Below are positions 1 to 7,028 of a stretch of DNA of 11,474 bases, one piece after another. The stretch comes from Betaproteobacteria bacterium UBA931. Its GTDB lineage: Bacteria; Pseudomonadota; Gammaproteobacteria; Burkholderiales; Casimicrobiaceae. The DNA is taken from the NCBI GenBank assembly GCA_002293615.1, contig DBDN01000002.1, positions 15,135 to 26,608 of the forward strand, given 5' to 3'. The notes under the pieces are model-generated. The model did no database searches, was not told the origin of the DNA, and was given only the letters and a program-made list of their open reading frames with translations. A program made the translations under genes and the position numbers. Position 1 is the first letter of the stretch; each line of letters starts with the position of its first letter.

Positions 1-149
1 AAAAAACAGGCAGGTTTATTTTTTGCAACGGTAATGATTGATGAAAGAGCATAAGCAGCGCGTGGATTTCTTGGCGGCGAACGTAGCGATCTTTTTCTGT
101 AAAGGGTAAAATCGCCGACTTAGGCAAAACCAAAACAGCTCGTGGTGCT
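1..149. other. Unassigned leader upstream of sspA
   Basis: No gene can be supported here. The forward frames are closed by stops at 32-34, 52-54 and 107-109, so at most a short C-terminus of an upstream gene could enter from the left, and none of these tails is recognisable. In many betaproteobacteria the gene before sspA is petC (cytochrome c1), but the expected C-terminal sequence is not visible. A TAAAAT element at 107-112 resembles a -10 box for sspA but has no convincing -35 partner. Confidence 0.3.
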
Positions 150-158
150 GTGCACCGC

Positions 159-164
159 AGGAGA
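159..164 (+). promoter_or_regulatory. Shine-Dalgarno of sspA
   Basis: AGGAGA lies 12 nt before ATG 177. It argues against the in-frame GTG at 150, which would put this site inside the coding region. It favours the first ATG of the ATGATG pair at 177/180. Confidence 0.55.
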
Positions 165-176
165 CGTATTACCATT

Positions 177-776
177 ATGATGACATTGTATTCCGGGACA
201 ACCGATCCGTTCAGCCAACGTTGCCGTATTGTTTTGTATGAAAAAGGAATGGACTTTCAGGTTGTCGATGTCGATCTGGAAAAAAAAGCAGAAGACATTG
301 CGTTGATGAACCCATACAACGAGGTGCCGGTTCTGGTTGAGCGCGATCTGATTTTGCATGAGTCCAATATCATCAATGAGTATATTGATGAGCGTTTTCC
401 GCATCCGCAACTGATGCCGCCCGATCCGGTCATGCGCGCCCGCGCTCGTTATTTTCTTTTTCGTTTTGAAAAAGATATTTTCACGTATGTGGTCGAATTG
501 GAATCCAAAACCGGCAAGGGGCATGATAAAGCGCGTGCCCAGATTCGCGACGCGCTGTTGCAGATGGTGCCGATGTTTACCAAGCATAAATATTTGCTCG
601 GCGAAGATTATTCGATGCTTGATGTCGCATTGACGCCATTGTTGTGGCGGCTTGATTATTATGGTATTTCATTGCCGAAACAGGCGATTCCGATGATGAA
701 ATATGCGGAGCGCCTTTTTGCGCGTCCGGCGTTTTCCGAGGCGATCACTTCCGCCGAGCGTGGCATGCGCAAGTGA
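177..776 (+). CDS. sspA: Stringent starvation protein A (RNA polymerase-associated, GST fold)
   Basis: SspA binds the sigma-70 RNA polymerase holoenzyme and reprograms transcription in stationary phase and starvation. It has a glutathione S-transferase fold but is not known to act as a GST. The product is 199 aa, near the usual family length of about 200-212. The N-terminal thioredoxin-like domain opens with LYSGTTDPFSQRCRIVLYEKG, followed by NPYNEVPVLVERDLILHESNIINEYIDERFP. The surface Pro-His-Pro motif required for SspA function in E. coli is present at residues 75-77 (FPHPQLMP). The helical GST C-domain includes LLGEDYSMLDVALTPLLWRL. The start at ATG 177 gives the MMTLYSGTT beginning typical of betaproteobacterial homologues. 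sspB follows after 40 bp, the usual sspA-sspB operon. Confidence 0.95.
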   Translation: MMTLYSGTTDPFSQRCRIVLYEKGMDFQVVDVDLEKKAEDIALMNPYNEVPVLVERDLILHESNIINEYIDERFPHPQLMPPDPVMRARARYFLFRFEKDIFTYVVELESKTGKGHDKARAQIRDALLQMVPMFTKHKYLLGEDYSMLDVALTPLLWRLDYYGISLPKQAIPMMKYAERLFARPAFSEAITSAERGMRK

Positions 777-816
777 TTCGGGAAAGCGTGTTGAAAATCT
801 CTTGTTGGTTGAGGCG

Positions 817-1230
817 ATGAACTCTTCGGTTTTTCATCCGGAGGCATCGGCAAAACCTTATCTTGTCCGTGCCTTGTGTGAATGGTGTACCGAGAAGGAA
901 TTAACGCCGTATCTCGTCGTGCGTGTGGATGATGAAACGCGCGTTCCGATGGAATATGTCGCCAATAACGAAATTGTGTTTAATTTGAGCGGGCGTACCA
1001 CGCATAACCTGGTGATCAATAATGAGTGGATCATGTTTTCGGCGCGTTTCGACGGTATTTCACAGGAAATTGCCATTCCTTTTTCGGCAGTAGCGGCGAT
1101 TTTTGCCAAGGAAAACGGATACGGCCTTTTTTTCAGCACGGATCAGGAAACAATCGAAAAAGCAGTGTTGCCGCAACAATCATCTTCTGGAAAAGAGCAG
1201 AAGAAGTCTCATCTTAAGTTAGTAAAATAG
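817..1230 (+). CDS. sspB: ClpXP protease specificity-enhancing factor SspB
   Basis: SspB is a ClpXP adaptor that tethers ssrA-tagged proteins from stalled ribosomes and some other substrates to ClpX. The product is 137 aa. The conserved substrate-binding domain starts near residue 13 (KPYLVRALCEWCTEKELTPYLVV) and continues through VPMEYV, FNLSGRTTHNLVI, FSARFDGISQEIAIPFSAVAAIFAKENG. A short, polar, probably disordered linker (QQSSSGKEQKKS) leads to the C-terminal tail HLKLVK, residues 132-137. This matches the conserved ClpX-docking tail (LRVVK in E. coli). The reading frame is open upstream to 703, inside sspA, but family alignment places the start at ATG 817. The GAGG at 811-814 is too close to be a good ribosome site, so translational coupling to sspA is likely. 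The linker is shorter than in the 165-aa E. coli protein. Confidence 0.92.
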   Translation: MNSSVFHPEASAKPYLVRALCEWCTEKELTPYLVVRVDDETRVPMEYVANNEIVFNLSGRTTHNLVINNEWIMFSARFDGISQEIAIPFSAVAAIFAKENGYGLFFSTDQETIEKAVLPQQSSSGKEQKKSHLKLVK

Positions 1231-1233
1231 TAC

Positions 1234-1260
1234 GTTACCCTTTAAATACCGGCGGGTAAC
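1234..1260. promoter_or_regulatory. Inverted repeat between sspB and the malic enzyme gene
   Basis: GTTACCC (1234-1240) and GGGTAAC (1254-1260) are perfect 7-bp arms around a 13-nt loop. The hairpin starts 3 nt after the sspB stop. There is no T-tract after it (CAAACAAAATTT follows), so it is not a classical intrinsic terminator. It could be a weak terminator, an mRNA 3'-end stabiliser, or an operator for the gene at 1311. The AT-rich stretch that follows contains GATAAT at 1278-1283, a possible -10 box, which would put the right arm in the -35 region. Confidence 0.4.
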
Positions 1261-1292
1261 CAAACAAAATTTATATAGATAATTTTATTGTT

Positions 1293-1300
1293 TAAGGAGG
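1293..1300 (+). promoter_or_regulatory. Strong Shine-Dalgarno of the malic enzyme gene
   Basis: TAAGGAGG, complementary to the 16S rRNA 3' end, lies 10 nt before ATG 1311. It is the best ribosome site in the window, fixes the start codon and predicts efficient translation. Confidence 0.85.
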
Positions 1301-1310
1301 TTCAGCAGAA

Positions 1311-2570
1311 ATGGGATCTGTTCAAGTCCAGGAGCACGATAATGAAGAAATAAGAGAGAAGGCGCTGCGTTATCACAGTAAGCCACAACCGGGCAAGGTC
1401 GAAGTGGTGGCCAGTAAACCGCTGAATACGCAGCTTGAGCTGGCGCTGGCTTATACGCCGGGAGTTGCTGCAGCGTGCGAGGCCATTGTCGAATCGCCTG
1501 ATAACGCATCGCTTTATACTTCGCGCGGCAATCTGGTGGCGGTGGTTTCCAACGGTACCGCCGTACTTGGCTTGGGCAATATTGGCGCGCTTGCCGGCAA
1601 GCCGGTGATGGAAGGCAAAGGCGTTCTCTTCAAAAAGTTTGGTGGCGTTAATGTTTTTGACCTGGAGGTTGACGAAACCGATCCGATGAAACTGGTGGAT
1701 ATTATCGCCAGCCTTGAGCCGACTTTCGGCGGCATCAACCTCGAGGACATTAAAGCACCCGAATGCTTTTTCATTGAAGAGGAATTGAAAAAGCGGATGA
1801 AGATTCCTGTATTCCATGATGATCAACACGGTACGGCAATTGTTGCCTGCGCGGCGACGATCAATGCTCTGGCGCTGGTGGGTAAGAAAATTGAAAGCGC
1901 GCGCCTGGTTTGCTCAGGCGCGGGCGCTGCGGGTATTGCTTGCCTCGATCTTCTGGTTGGCATGGGCTTGAAAAAAGAAAATATCATTTTGTGCGACTCC
2001 AAAGGCGTGATTCATACCGACCGTGAAAATCTGGTGCCGACCAAACAACGTTATGCCGTAAATACGCCGCTGCGGACACTCGGCGAAGCGATCGCCGGCG
2101 CGGATATTTTCCTTGGCGTCTCCGGGCCGAAAACCATGAATGAAGAAATGGTGGCGACAATGGCGGCTAATCCGATTATTTTGGCAATGGCGAATCCGGA
2201 GCCGGAAGTACGCCCCGAGTTGGTGATGTCGGTGCGTCAGGATGCCGTGATTGCAACGGGGCGTTCCGATTATCCGAACCAGGTGAACAACGTGCTTTGC
2301 TTTCCCTATATGTTCCGCGGTGCGCTTGATGTGGGTGCGACCGCGATTAATGAAGAAATGAAATATGCCTGCACCAAAGAGTTGGCTGCATTGGCGCGCA
2401 ACAATCCCGAGTGCGCATTCGATAAAAATTATTTGATCCCATCTCCATTTGATATCCGCTTGCGTACCGAATTGCCAATGGCTGTGGCGCGTGCCGCGAT
2501 GGAAACGGGTGTGGCAAAAAATCCAATCAAGGACTGGGATGCTTACCGTGCCCGGCTTTCGTTGTTGTAA
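1311..2570 (+). CDS. maeB: Malic enzyme, MaeB-type catalytic domain only (no phosphotransacetylase domain)
   Basis: It is predicted to catalyse oxidative decarboxylation of malate to pyruvate and CO2 with reduction of NAD(P)+, in the cytosol. The 419-aa product has the N-terminal malic domain with catalytic Tyr48 (LAYTPGVAAAC), a conserved GKGVLFKKF Lys region (103-109), metal ligands Glu145 and Asp146 (NLEDIKAPECF) and the Asp170/Asp171 pair (FHDDQHGTA). The NAD-binding domain carries GAGAAG at 203-208 and the conserved RSDYPNQVNNVLCFPYMFRGALDVGA block. The sequence resembles the N-terminal half of MaeB, which in most proteobacteria is about 760 aa with a C-terminal phosphotransacetylase-like domain. 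Here the protein stops (DAYRARLSLL) just past the malic enzyme domain, followed by TAATAA and a strong terminator, so the short form looks genuine. It may therefore lack MaeB-type acetyl-CoA/acetyl-phosphate control (inference). NAD versus NADP preference cannot be read with confidence. Confidence 0.93.
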   Translation: MGSVQVQEHDNEEIREKALRYHSKPQPGKVEVVASKPLNTQLELALAYTPGVAAACEAIVESPDNASLYTSRGNLVAVVSNGTAVLGLGNIGALAGKPVMEGKGVLFKKFGGVNVFDLEVDETDPMKLVDIIASLEPTFGGINLEDIKAPECFFIEEELKKRMKIPVFHDDQHGTAIVACAATINALALVGKKIESARLVCSGAGAAGIACLDLLVGMGLKKENIILCDSKGVIHTDRENLVPTKQRYAVNTPLRTLGEAIAGADIFLGVSGPKTMNEEMVATMAANPIILAMANPEPEVRPELVMSVRQDAVIATGRSDYPNQVNNVLCFPYMFRGALDVGATAINEEMKYACTKELAALARNNPECAFDKNYLIPSPFDIRLRTELPMAVARAAMETGVAKNPIKDWDAYRARLSLL

Positions 2571-2571
2571 T

Positions 2572-2602
2572 AAAAAATGCCGCGAATTTCGCGGCATTTT
2601 TT
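2572..2602. terminator. Bidirectional intrinsic terminator between convergent genes
   Basis: An 8-bp GC-rich stem (TGCCGCGA 2578-2585 with TCGCGGCA 2589-2596) and a 3-nt loop is flanked by AAAAAA (2572-2577) and TTTTTT (2597-2602). It therefore reads as hairpin plus U-tract on both strands. It starts 1 nt after the malic enzyme stop codon and ends 2 nt before the stop of the minus-strand reductase, so it should serve both genes. Confidence 0.93.
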
Positions 2603-2604
2603 AT

Positions 2605-3141
2605 TCATGCCCGGACAGAAGTTTGAAGCACATCCAGTTGTTTGCGAATTAAACCTCGGATGCGCTCATCGACCAAGTCACCGTTTTGGTCAAACGAATC
2701 GCTAAAGGCATTTGCGAAGATTTCCGGTTGCACGATAACCTGAATGTTCAGAATAATACATACTTGACGTAAATGATATTGCGCGCGCGAGCTTCCCATG
2801 CCGCCGCCAGCGCCCATGATTGCCGCAGTTTTTCCTGAAAGAAGATAATTATCTTTTTCCCGCGATGCCCAATCAAGCGCATTTTTAAGTACGGGCGCAA
2901 TAGAGTAGTTGTATTCGACGCAGCCGAATAAAAAAGCATCAGCGGCATCAAGTTGCTTAAAAAACAGCTGAACTTCCGAAGGTTTTTCTTCAATATCCTG
3001 GCAATAAAAGGGAAGTTTTGCCAGATCGGCGATTTCGATGGTTGTGTTATTTGGCGCGTGCTTTTGGGCATAGCGGAGCATGCCCATATTGGTTGAATTC
3101 TTTCTTAAACTTCCGCAGATTCCCAGAATACGAATAGTCAT
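2605..3141 (-). CDS. NAD(P)H-dependent FMN reductase / quinone (chromate) reductase family
   Basis: A flavodoxin-like FMN enzyme that uses NAD(P)H to reduce flavin, quinones or similar acceptors. Relatives include the ChrR/YieF and azoreductase-like proteins; the real substrate cannot be read from sequence. The 178-aa product has the FMN phosphate-binding loop GSLRKNSTN (10-18), the signature EYNYSIAPVLKNALDWASR (76-94), and a glycine-rich loop with AQYHLRQ (MGAGGGMGSSRAQYHLRQ, 109-126). The usual Pro of the PEYNYS motif is Val here (CVEYNYS). It is cytosolic with no signal peptide. The start at 3141 is supported by AAGGAG at 3148-3153 on the minus strand, 6 nt from the ATG. It converges on the malic enzyme gene and appears monocistronic. 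Confidence 0.9.
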   Translation of the reverse strand: MTIRILGICGSLRKNSTNMGMLRYAQKHAPNNTTIEIADLAKLPFYCQDIEEKPSEVQLFFKQLDAADAFLFGCVEYNYSIAPVLKNALDWASREKDNYLLSGKTAAIMGAGGGMGSSRAQYHLRQVCIILNIQVIVQPEIFANAFSDSFDQNGDLVDERIRGLIRKQLDVLQTSVRA

Positions 3142-3188
3142 GAAAAACTCCTTTTTATAAACGCTATTGTTTTTGAGGGCAAATAATA

Positions 3189-3226
3189 GTTATAGATATG
3201 AAATATGGTTTGAAACAATATGAAAT
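3189..3226 (-). promoter_or_regulatory. Putative promoter of the FMN reductase gene with repeated TGAAA elements
   Basis: On the minus strand TATAAC (3189-3194) and TTGTTT (3213-3218) form a -10/-35 pair with an 18-bp spacer, about 50 bp before the ATG. The -35 is poor. Overlapping this, on the plus strand, are two exact copies of ATATGAAAT (3196-3204 and 3218-3226) and a third TGAAA core (3211-3215). The cores begin at 3199, 3211 and 3221, roughly one helical turn apart. This could be an operator array, but the region is AT-rich and chance is possible. Confidence 0.35.
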
Positions 3227-3276
3227 GCTTTGCGTCATCAAGATACAAAATACTGCTGAAATAGCAGCGATTTAAT

Positions 3277-3480
3277 TTATTGCAAAAACATCCGGTAATT
3301 CCAGCTGAGGAACGAATTATACATTACAAAATGACGGCGGCTTCTCATCTTTGAAACACCAATAGTTATGCCAAATTTTGGCAAAAACCGCTGTTTTAAC
3401 TGGCTCGGCACCTTTATCCGCTTCAATGCGGTTTCCCAGTCAATCAACATCTGTTCAGGCTCAAGATAATGTGAATACAC
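3277..3480 (-). CDS. Small hypothetical reading frame between the reductase and mfd
   Basis: A 67-codon frame starting at GTG 3480, with ATG at codon 11 as an alternative (57 aa). The product, beginning MYSHYLEPEQMLIDWETALK, is basic and unrecognised. No signal peptide or clear membrane segment is seen. There is no good ribosome site before either start. The frame contains the palindrome TGCCAAATTTTGGCA at 3369-3383. It is divergent from mfd and upstream of the reductase on the same strand. The surrounding sequence is AT-rich compared with the neighbouring genes. It may be a real small gene, a remnant, or a chance frame; I lean towards remnant or chance. Confidence 0.2.
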   Translation of the reverse strand: MYSHYLEPEQMLIDWETALKRIKVPSQLKQRFLPKFGITIGVSKMRSRRHFVMYNSFLSWNYRMFLQ

Positions 3481-3490
3481 CGCATTCTTG

Positions 3491-3503
3491 ATTGTTTTAC
3501 AAT
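3491..3503. promoter_or_regulatory. Palindrome with -10-like box just before mfd
   Basis: ATTGT-TTT-ACAAT is a perfect 5-bp-arm dyad. Its right arm contains TACAAT (3498-3503), one mismatch from the consensus -10. Transcription from it would start near 3510, about 20 nt before GTG 3529. No -35 hexamer stands out at 17 bp upstream, so the promoter assignment is tentative. It could equally be a repressor site. Confidence 0.3.
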
Positions 3504-3528
3504 ATCCGTTTTATTGCCCCCTTTTTTT

Positions 3529-6500
3529 GTGTCAGCCCCAGATTTTTTTTGGCCGTGTACGCCGTTTATTGATCGTTTCCCCACCGTCGGAGAAAAAGCG
3601 GCGTTGCCTATGCCGTCAGGTTCCGGTGACGCGCTGATGTTGACGTCTATTGTCGCGCAGGCAAAACAGGAAAAGAGGCCGGTGTGCATTGTTTGCGAAG
3701 ACGCCATGACAACCCAGCGTCTCGAAAGCGAATTAAGCTGGTTTTTTCCGCAATTTAAAATTATTTCCTTTCCCGATTGGGAAACCTTGCCTTACGACCC
3801 GTTCTCGCCGCATCAGGACCTGATTTCGGCGCGGTTGGCCGCACTCTATCAAATGATGCGGCGCGATATTGATGTTGTGCTGGTGGCCGTGACGACGGCG
3901 ATGCAGCGTGTTGCGCCCGCGACGCATTTGGCGGCACATGTTTTTATGCTTAAGCAAGGCGATGTGATCGATGTGAACGCGTTGCGGCATCAATTGGCGA
4001 CGGCGGGTTATCACGCGGTAACGCAGGTTATGGCGCCGGGCGAATTCTCTGTGCGCGGCGGGTTGATTGATTTGTTTCCGATGGGTTCACCAGTACCGTA
4101 TCGACTTGATCTTTTTGGAAACGAACTGGAAACGATCCGTATTTTCAACATTGATGACCAGCGTTCAGCGGAAACCGTTTCGGAAATTCGTATGCTGCCT
4201 GCACGCGAATATCCGTTCGATGATACGGCGCGTAAAAAATTTCGCCAAGCGTTTCGCGAAACCTTCGAGGGCGATCCGTCGCGATCAATGTTGTACAAGG
4301 ATGTCTCCAATGGTTTGACGCCGAATGGCCTGGAATATTATTTGCCGCTGTTTTTTGAAGAGACTACAACATTCTTGAGTTATCTCACGGAGGATGCGCA
4401 ACTGGTATTGCATGGCAATATTGCGCATGCCTGTGAAGTTTTCTGGTCGGAAATACAACAACGTTATCGTTTATTGCGTGGCGATCCGCAGCGCCCTTTG
4501 TTGCCGCCGGAACGGCTGTACCTTCCTGTCGATGCGTTTCTAGGTGCTGTCAAAGCCTTTTCACGTTTTATTTTTAATACTCAGGCCGAGATGTCGCCGG
4601 TGTCCGAATTAACGGCGCTGCCTGAATTGACCATTGATCGGCGTGCCAAGGCGCCGCTGATACGTTTTCGGCAATTTATCGGAAACAGCGGTGCGCGCGT
4701 TTTGCTTTTTGCCGAAAGCGCAGGGCGGCGCGAAACGATGCAGGCTATGCTTCGTGCCGAAGATATTCATCTTGGTAATGTTGACGATGTTGCCGCTTGG
4801 ATAAACAGCGATGAAAGAAACGGTTTTGCGGTTGCGCCATTGCAAAATGGGTTTATCTGGCCGGTAGCGAATTTGGCGTTTGTTACCGAAAATGATTTGT
4901 ATGCCGATAAATCGGCGTATGCGGCGCGTAAAAAGCGCAGAAGCGGGCAGGCGGCGGATATTGATGCGCTGATTCGCGACCTTGCCGAAATGCGTACCGG
5001 CGACCCGGTTGTGCATGAAGAGCATGGCATCGGCCGTTATTTGGGGTTGGTGACGTTAAGTTTGGATAACGTTGGTCGTGAAGAATTCCTTCATCTTGAA
5101 TACGCAAACAAGGCAACGCTTTATGTGCCGGTGTCGGATCTTTTCCTGATTTCGCGCTACAGCGGTGTTTCTCCGGAAACGGTGACATTGCATGAATTGG
5201 GCAGCGGGCAATGGGAGCGCGCGCGTAAACGTGCTGCAAAAAAAGCTTTTGATACCGCAGCCGAGTTGTTAAATCTTTACGCGCAGCGCGCAGCGCGTAA
5301 AGGCCATGCGTTTACGCTTGATGAAATGAATTATCAGCGTTTTGCCGAAGGCTTTTCTTTTGAGGAAACGATCGATCAGCAAAATGCGATTGATGCGGTA
5401 ATTGCCGATCTCGTTTCCGATAAACCCATGGATCGTTTGGTATGCGGCGATGTCGGTTTCGGTAAAACGGAAGTGGCGTTACGCGCCGCGTTTGCCGCAG
5501 TAGGCGATAACCGGCAGGTCGCGTTGTTGGTGCCGACGACGCTTCTTGCGGAGCAGCATCTCCAGGTATTCTCGGATCGCTTCGCCGAGTGGCCGGTGTG
5601 CATTGCCGAACTTTCGCGTTTTCGTACCGGTAAGGAAGTAAAAGCCACATTGGCAGCGCTGGCGGATGGCAAGGTTGATATTGTGATCGGTACGCACAAA
5701 CTGATTCAATCCGATGTGCAATTCAAAAACCTGGGATTGGTCATTATTGATGAAGAGCACCGCTTTGGTGTACGCCAGAAAGAGCAGTTAAAAAAACTAC
5801 GTGCCGAAGTTGATGTGTTGGCGCTGACGGCAACGCCGATTCCACGCACATTGGCGATGTCCCTGGAAGGGTTGCGCGATTTTTCCGTCATCGCGACGGC
5901 GCCGCAAAAACGGCTGGCAATCAAAACATTTGTCACGCCATATTCCCTGGGAATTGTGCGTGAAGCGATTGCCCGCGAACTCAAGCGCGGCGGGCAGGTT
6001 TATTTTTTGCACAACGATGTTCGCTCATTGCCGGATAAAGCGCAACGTATTGCCGAGGCGATACCGGAGGCACGCGTTGCCGTTGCGCATGGGCAAATGC
6101 CGGAGCGCGAACTTGAACGCGTGATGCGCGATTTTTATCAACAGCGCGTCAATGTATTGGTGTGTTCGACGATTATCGAAACAGGCATTGATGTGCCTAC
6201 GGCAAATACTATTTTGATTGAACGTGCTGATCGTTTTGGTTTGGCGCAACTCCATCAGTTACGCGGGCGTGTTGGCCGTTCACATCACCAGGCTTACGCG
6301 TATTTATTAACACCGCCTGAAGAGGCGTTAACCGGTCAGGCGAAAAAAAGACTGGAAGCGATTCGTCAGATGGAGCAATTGGGCTCCGGTTTTTATCTGG
6401 CGATGCATGACCTGGAGATTCGCGGCGCCGGTGAAATATTGGGGGATGAACAGTCGGGTGAAATCGCCGAAGTTGGGTTCCAGCTTTTCGCCGATATGCT

Positions 6501-7008
6501 AAAGCATGCGGTAGACGCCTTAAAATCCGGGCGCGAGCCGAACCTGAATGAACCATTGCGCATTGCTACCGAGATCCACCTGCGGCATCCGGCGTTATTG
6601 CCGGAGAAATATTGTGCGGATGTCCATGAAAGGCTGGTGCTGTATAAACGTCTTGCCAATGCGGAAACTTTTGAGGCAATTGACGCATTGCACGAAGAGT
6701 TGGTGGATCGTTTTGGTTTGTTACCGGATGAGGGTAAAGCGTTACTGACATGCCATCGCTTGCGTTTGCTGATCCGTCCTTATGGCGTTCGTAAGTTGCA
6801 TGTCGATATGAGGCAGGTGACGCTTACTTTCACTGAAAAGCCTCCTTTTGATCCGGGGGATTTGATTTGCCTGATTCAAAGTAATAACATGATCGGCTTT
6901 GCCGGGGCCAACCGTGTCCGGATTGAGCAGAATAATCAGGATGACGAGGAGATAGTGCTGCTCGTCAAGAGTTTTCTACAAAAGTTGAAGTTATTACCGT
7001 CTTTATAG
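3529..7008 (+). CDS. mfd: Transcription-repair coupling factor Mfd
   Basis: Mfd recognises RNA polymerase stalled at DNA lesions, pushes it forward or off the template with its ATP-driven dsDNA translocase, and recruits UvrA for nucleotide excision repair. From GTG 3529 the product is 1159 aa (E. coli 1148). The N-terminal UvrB-homology region shows DWETLPYDPFSPHQDL (near 83-98) and PGEFSVRGGLIDLFPMGS (170-187). The RNA polymerase-interacting domain runs from about 485 (GDPVVHEEHGIGRYLG to LYVPVSDLFLISRY). Translocase motifs follow: Walker A GDVGFGKT (640-647), DEEH (741-744), TATPIPRTL (767-775) and motif VI QLRGRVGRS (910-918). The TRCF C-terminal domain includes LPEKYCADVHERLVLYKRL (from about 1024). 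TTG 3514 is an alternative start giving 5 more residues; neither has a Shine-Dalgarno. GTG 3529 gives an MSAP... N-terminus nearer the family length. The frame is intact. Confidence 0.96.
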   Translation: MSAPDFFWPCTPFIDRFPTVGEKAALPMPSGSGDALMLTSIVAQAKQEKRPVCIVCEDAMTTQRLESELSWFFPQFKIISFPDWETLPYDPFSPHQDLISARLAALYQMMRRDIDVVLVAVTTAMQRVAPATHLAAHVFMLKQGDVIDVNALRHQLATAGYHAVTQVMAPGEFSVRGGLIDLFPMGSPVPYRLDLFGNELETIRIFNIDDQRSAETVSEIRMLPAREYPFDDTARKKFRQAFRETFEGDPSRSMLYKDVSNGLTPNGLEYYLPLFFEETTTFLSYLTEDAQLVLHGNIAHACEVFWSEIQQRYRLLRGDPQRPLLPPERLYLPVDAFLGAVKAFSRFIFNTQAEMSPVSELTALPELTIDRRAKAPLIRFRQFIGNSGARVLLFAESAGRRETMQAMLRAEDIHLGNVDDVAAWINSDERNGFAVAPLQNGFIWPVANLAFVTENDLYADKSAYAARKKRRSGQAADIDALIRDLAEMRTGDPVVHEEHGIGRYLGLVTLSLDNVGREEFLHLEYANKATLYVPVSDLFLISRYSGVSPETVTLHELGSGQWERARKRAAKKAFDTAAELLNLYAQRAARKGHAFTLDEMNYQRFAEGFSFEETIDQQNAIDAVIADLVSDKPMDRLVCGDVGFGKTEVALRAAFAAVGDNRQVALLVPTTLLAEQHLQVFSDRFAEWPVCIAELSRFRTGKEVKATLAALADGKVDIVIGTHKLIQSDVQFKNLGLVIIDEEHRFGVRQKEQLKKLRAEVDVLALTATPIPRTLAMSLEGLRDFSVIATAPQKRLAIKTFVTPYSLGIVREAIARELKRGGQVYFLHNDVRSLPDKAQRIAEAIPEARVAVAHGQMPERELERVMRDFYQQRVNVLVCSTIIETGIDVPTANTILIERADRFGLAQLHQLRGRVGRSHHQAYAYLLTPPEEALTGQAKKRLEAIRQMEQLGSGFYLAMHDLEIRGAGEILGDEQSGEIAEVGFQLFADMLKHAVDALKSGREPNLNEPLRIATEIHLRHPALLPEKYCADVHERLVLYKRLANAETFEAIDALHEELVDRFGLLPDEGKALLTCHRLRLLIRPYGVRKLHVDMRQVTLTFTEKPPFDPGDLICLIQSNNMIGFAGANRVRIEQNNQDDEEIVLLVKSFLQKLKLLPSL

Positions 7009-7014
7009 AGACGG
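6997..7014 (+). other. Hairpin across the mfd stop codon
   Basis: CCGTCT (6997-7002) and AGACGG (7009-7014) form a 6-bp stem whose 6-nt loop carries the mfd TAG. No T-tract follows, so it is not a terminator. It lies 14 nt before the next start codon, which has no clear Shine-Dalgarno, and could modulate translation or coupling of that gene. Confidence 0.35.
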
Positions 7015-7028
7015 CAAAGATAAAAAAT

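Noticed and set aside
120..587. 155-codon minus-strand frame opposite sspA
   Set aside because: It is antisense to conserved sspA sequence and has no recognisable product or start signal.
703..816. Upstream extension of the sspB frame to 703
   Set aside because: It would overlap sspA by 74 bp and add 38 residues with no match to SspB; family alignment places the start at ATG 817.
1231..1310. tRNA gene between sspB and the malic enzyme gene
   Set aside because: The gap is 80 bp with only one 7-bp hairpin and no cloverleaf or T-loop-like sequence.
1914..2597. 227-codon frame on the minus strand opposite the malic enzyme gene
   Set aside because: It is fully antisense to a clearly conserved gene, runs through the terminator hairpin, and its product is His/Arg-rich and unlike any family. 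It is a shadow frame.
7009..7028. Manganese (yybP-ykoY) riboswitch before the GDT1-family gene
   Set aside because: The gap to mfd is only 20 bp, far too short for the riboswitch; only a 6-bp hairpin is present.
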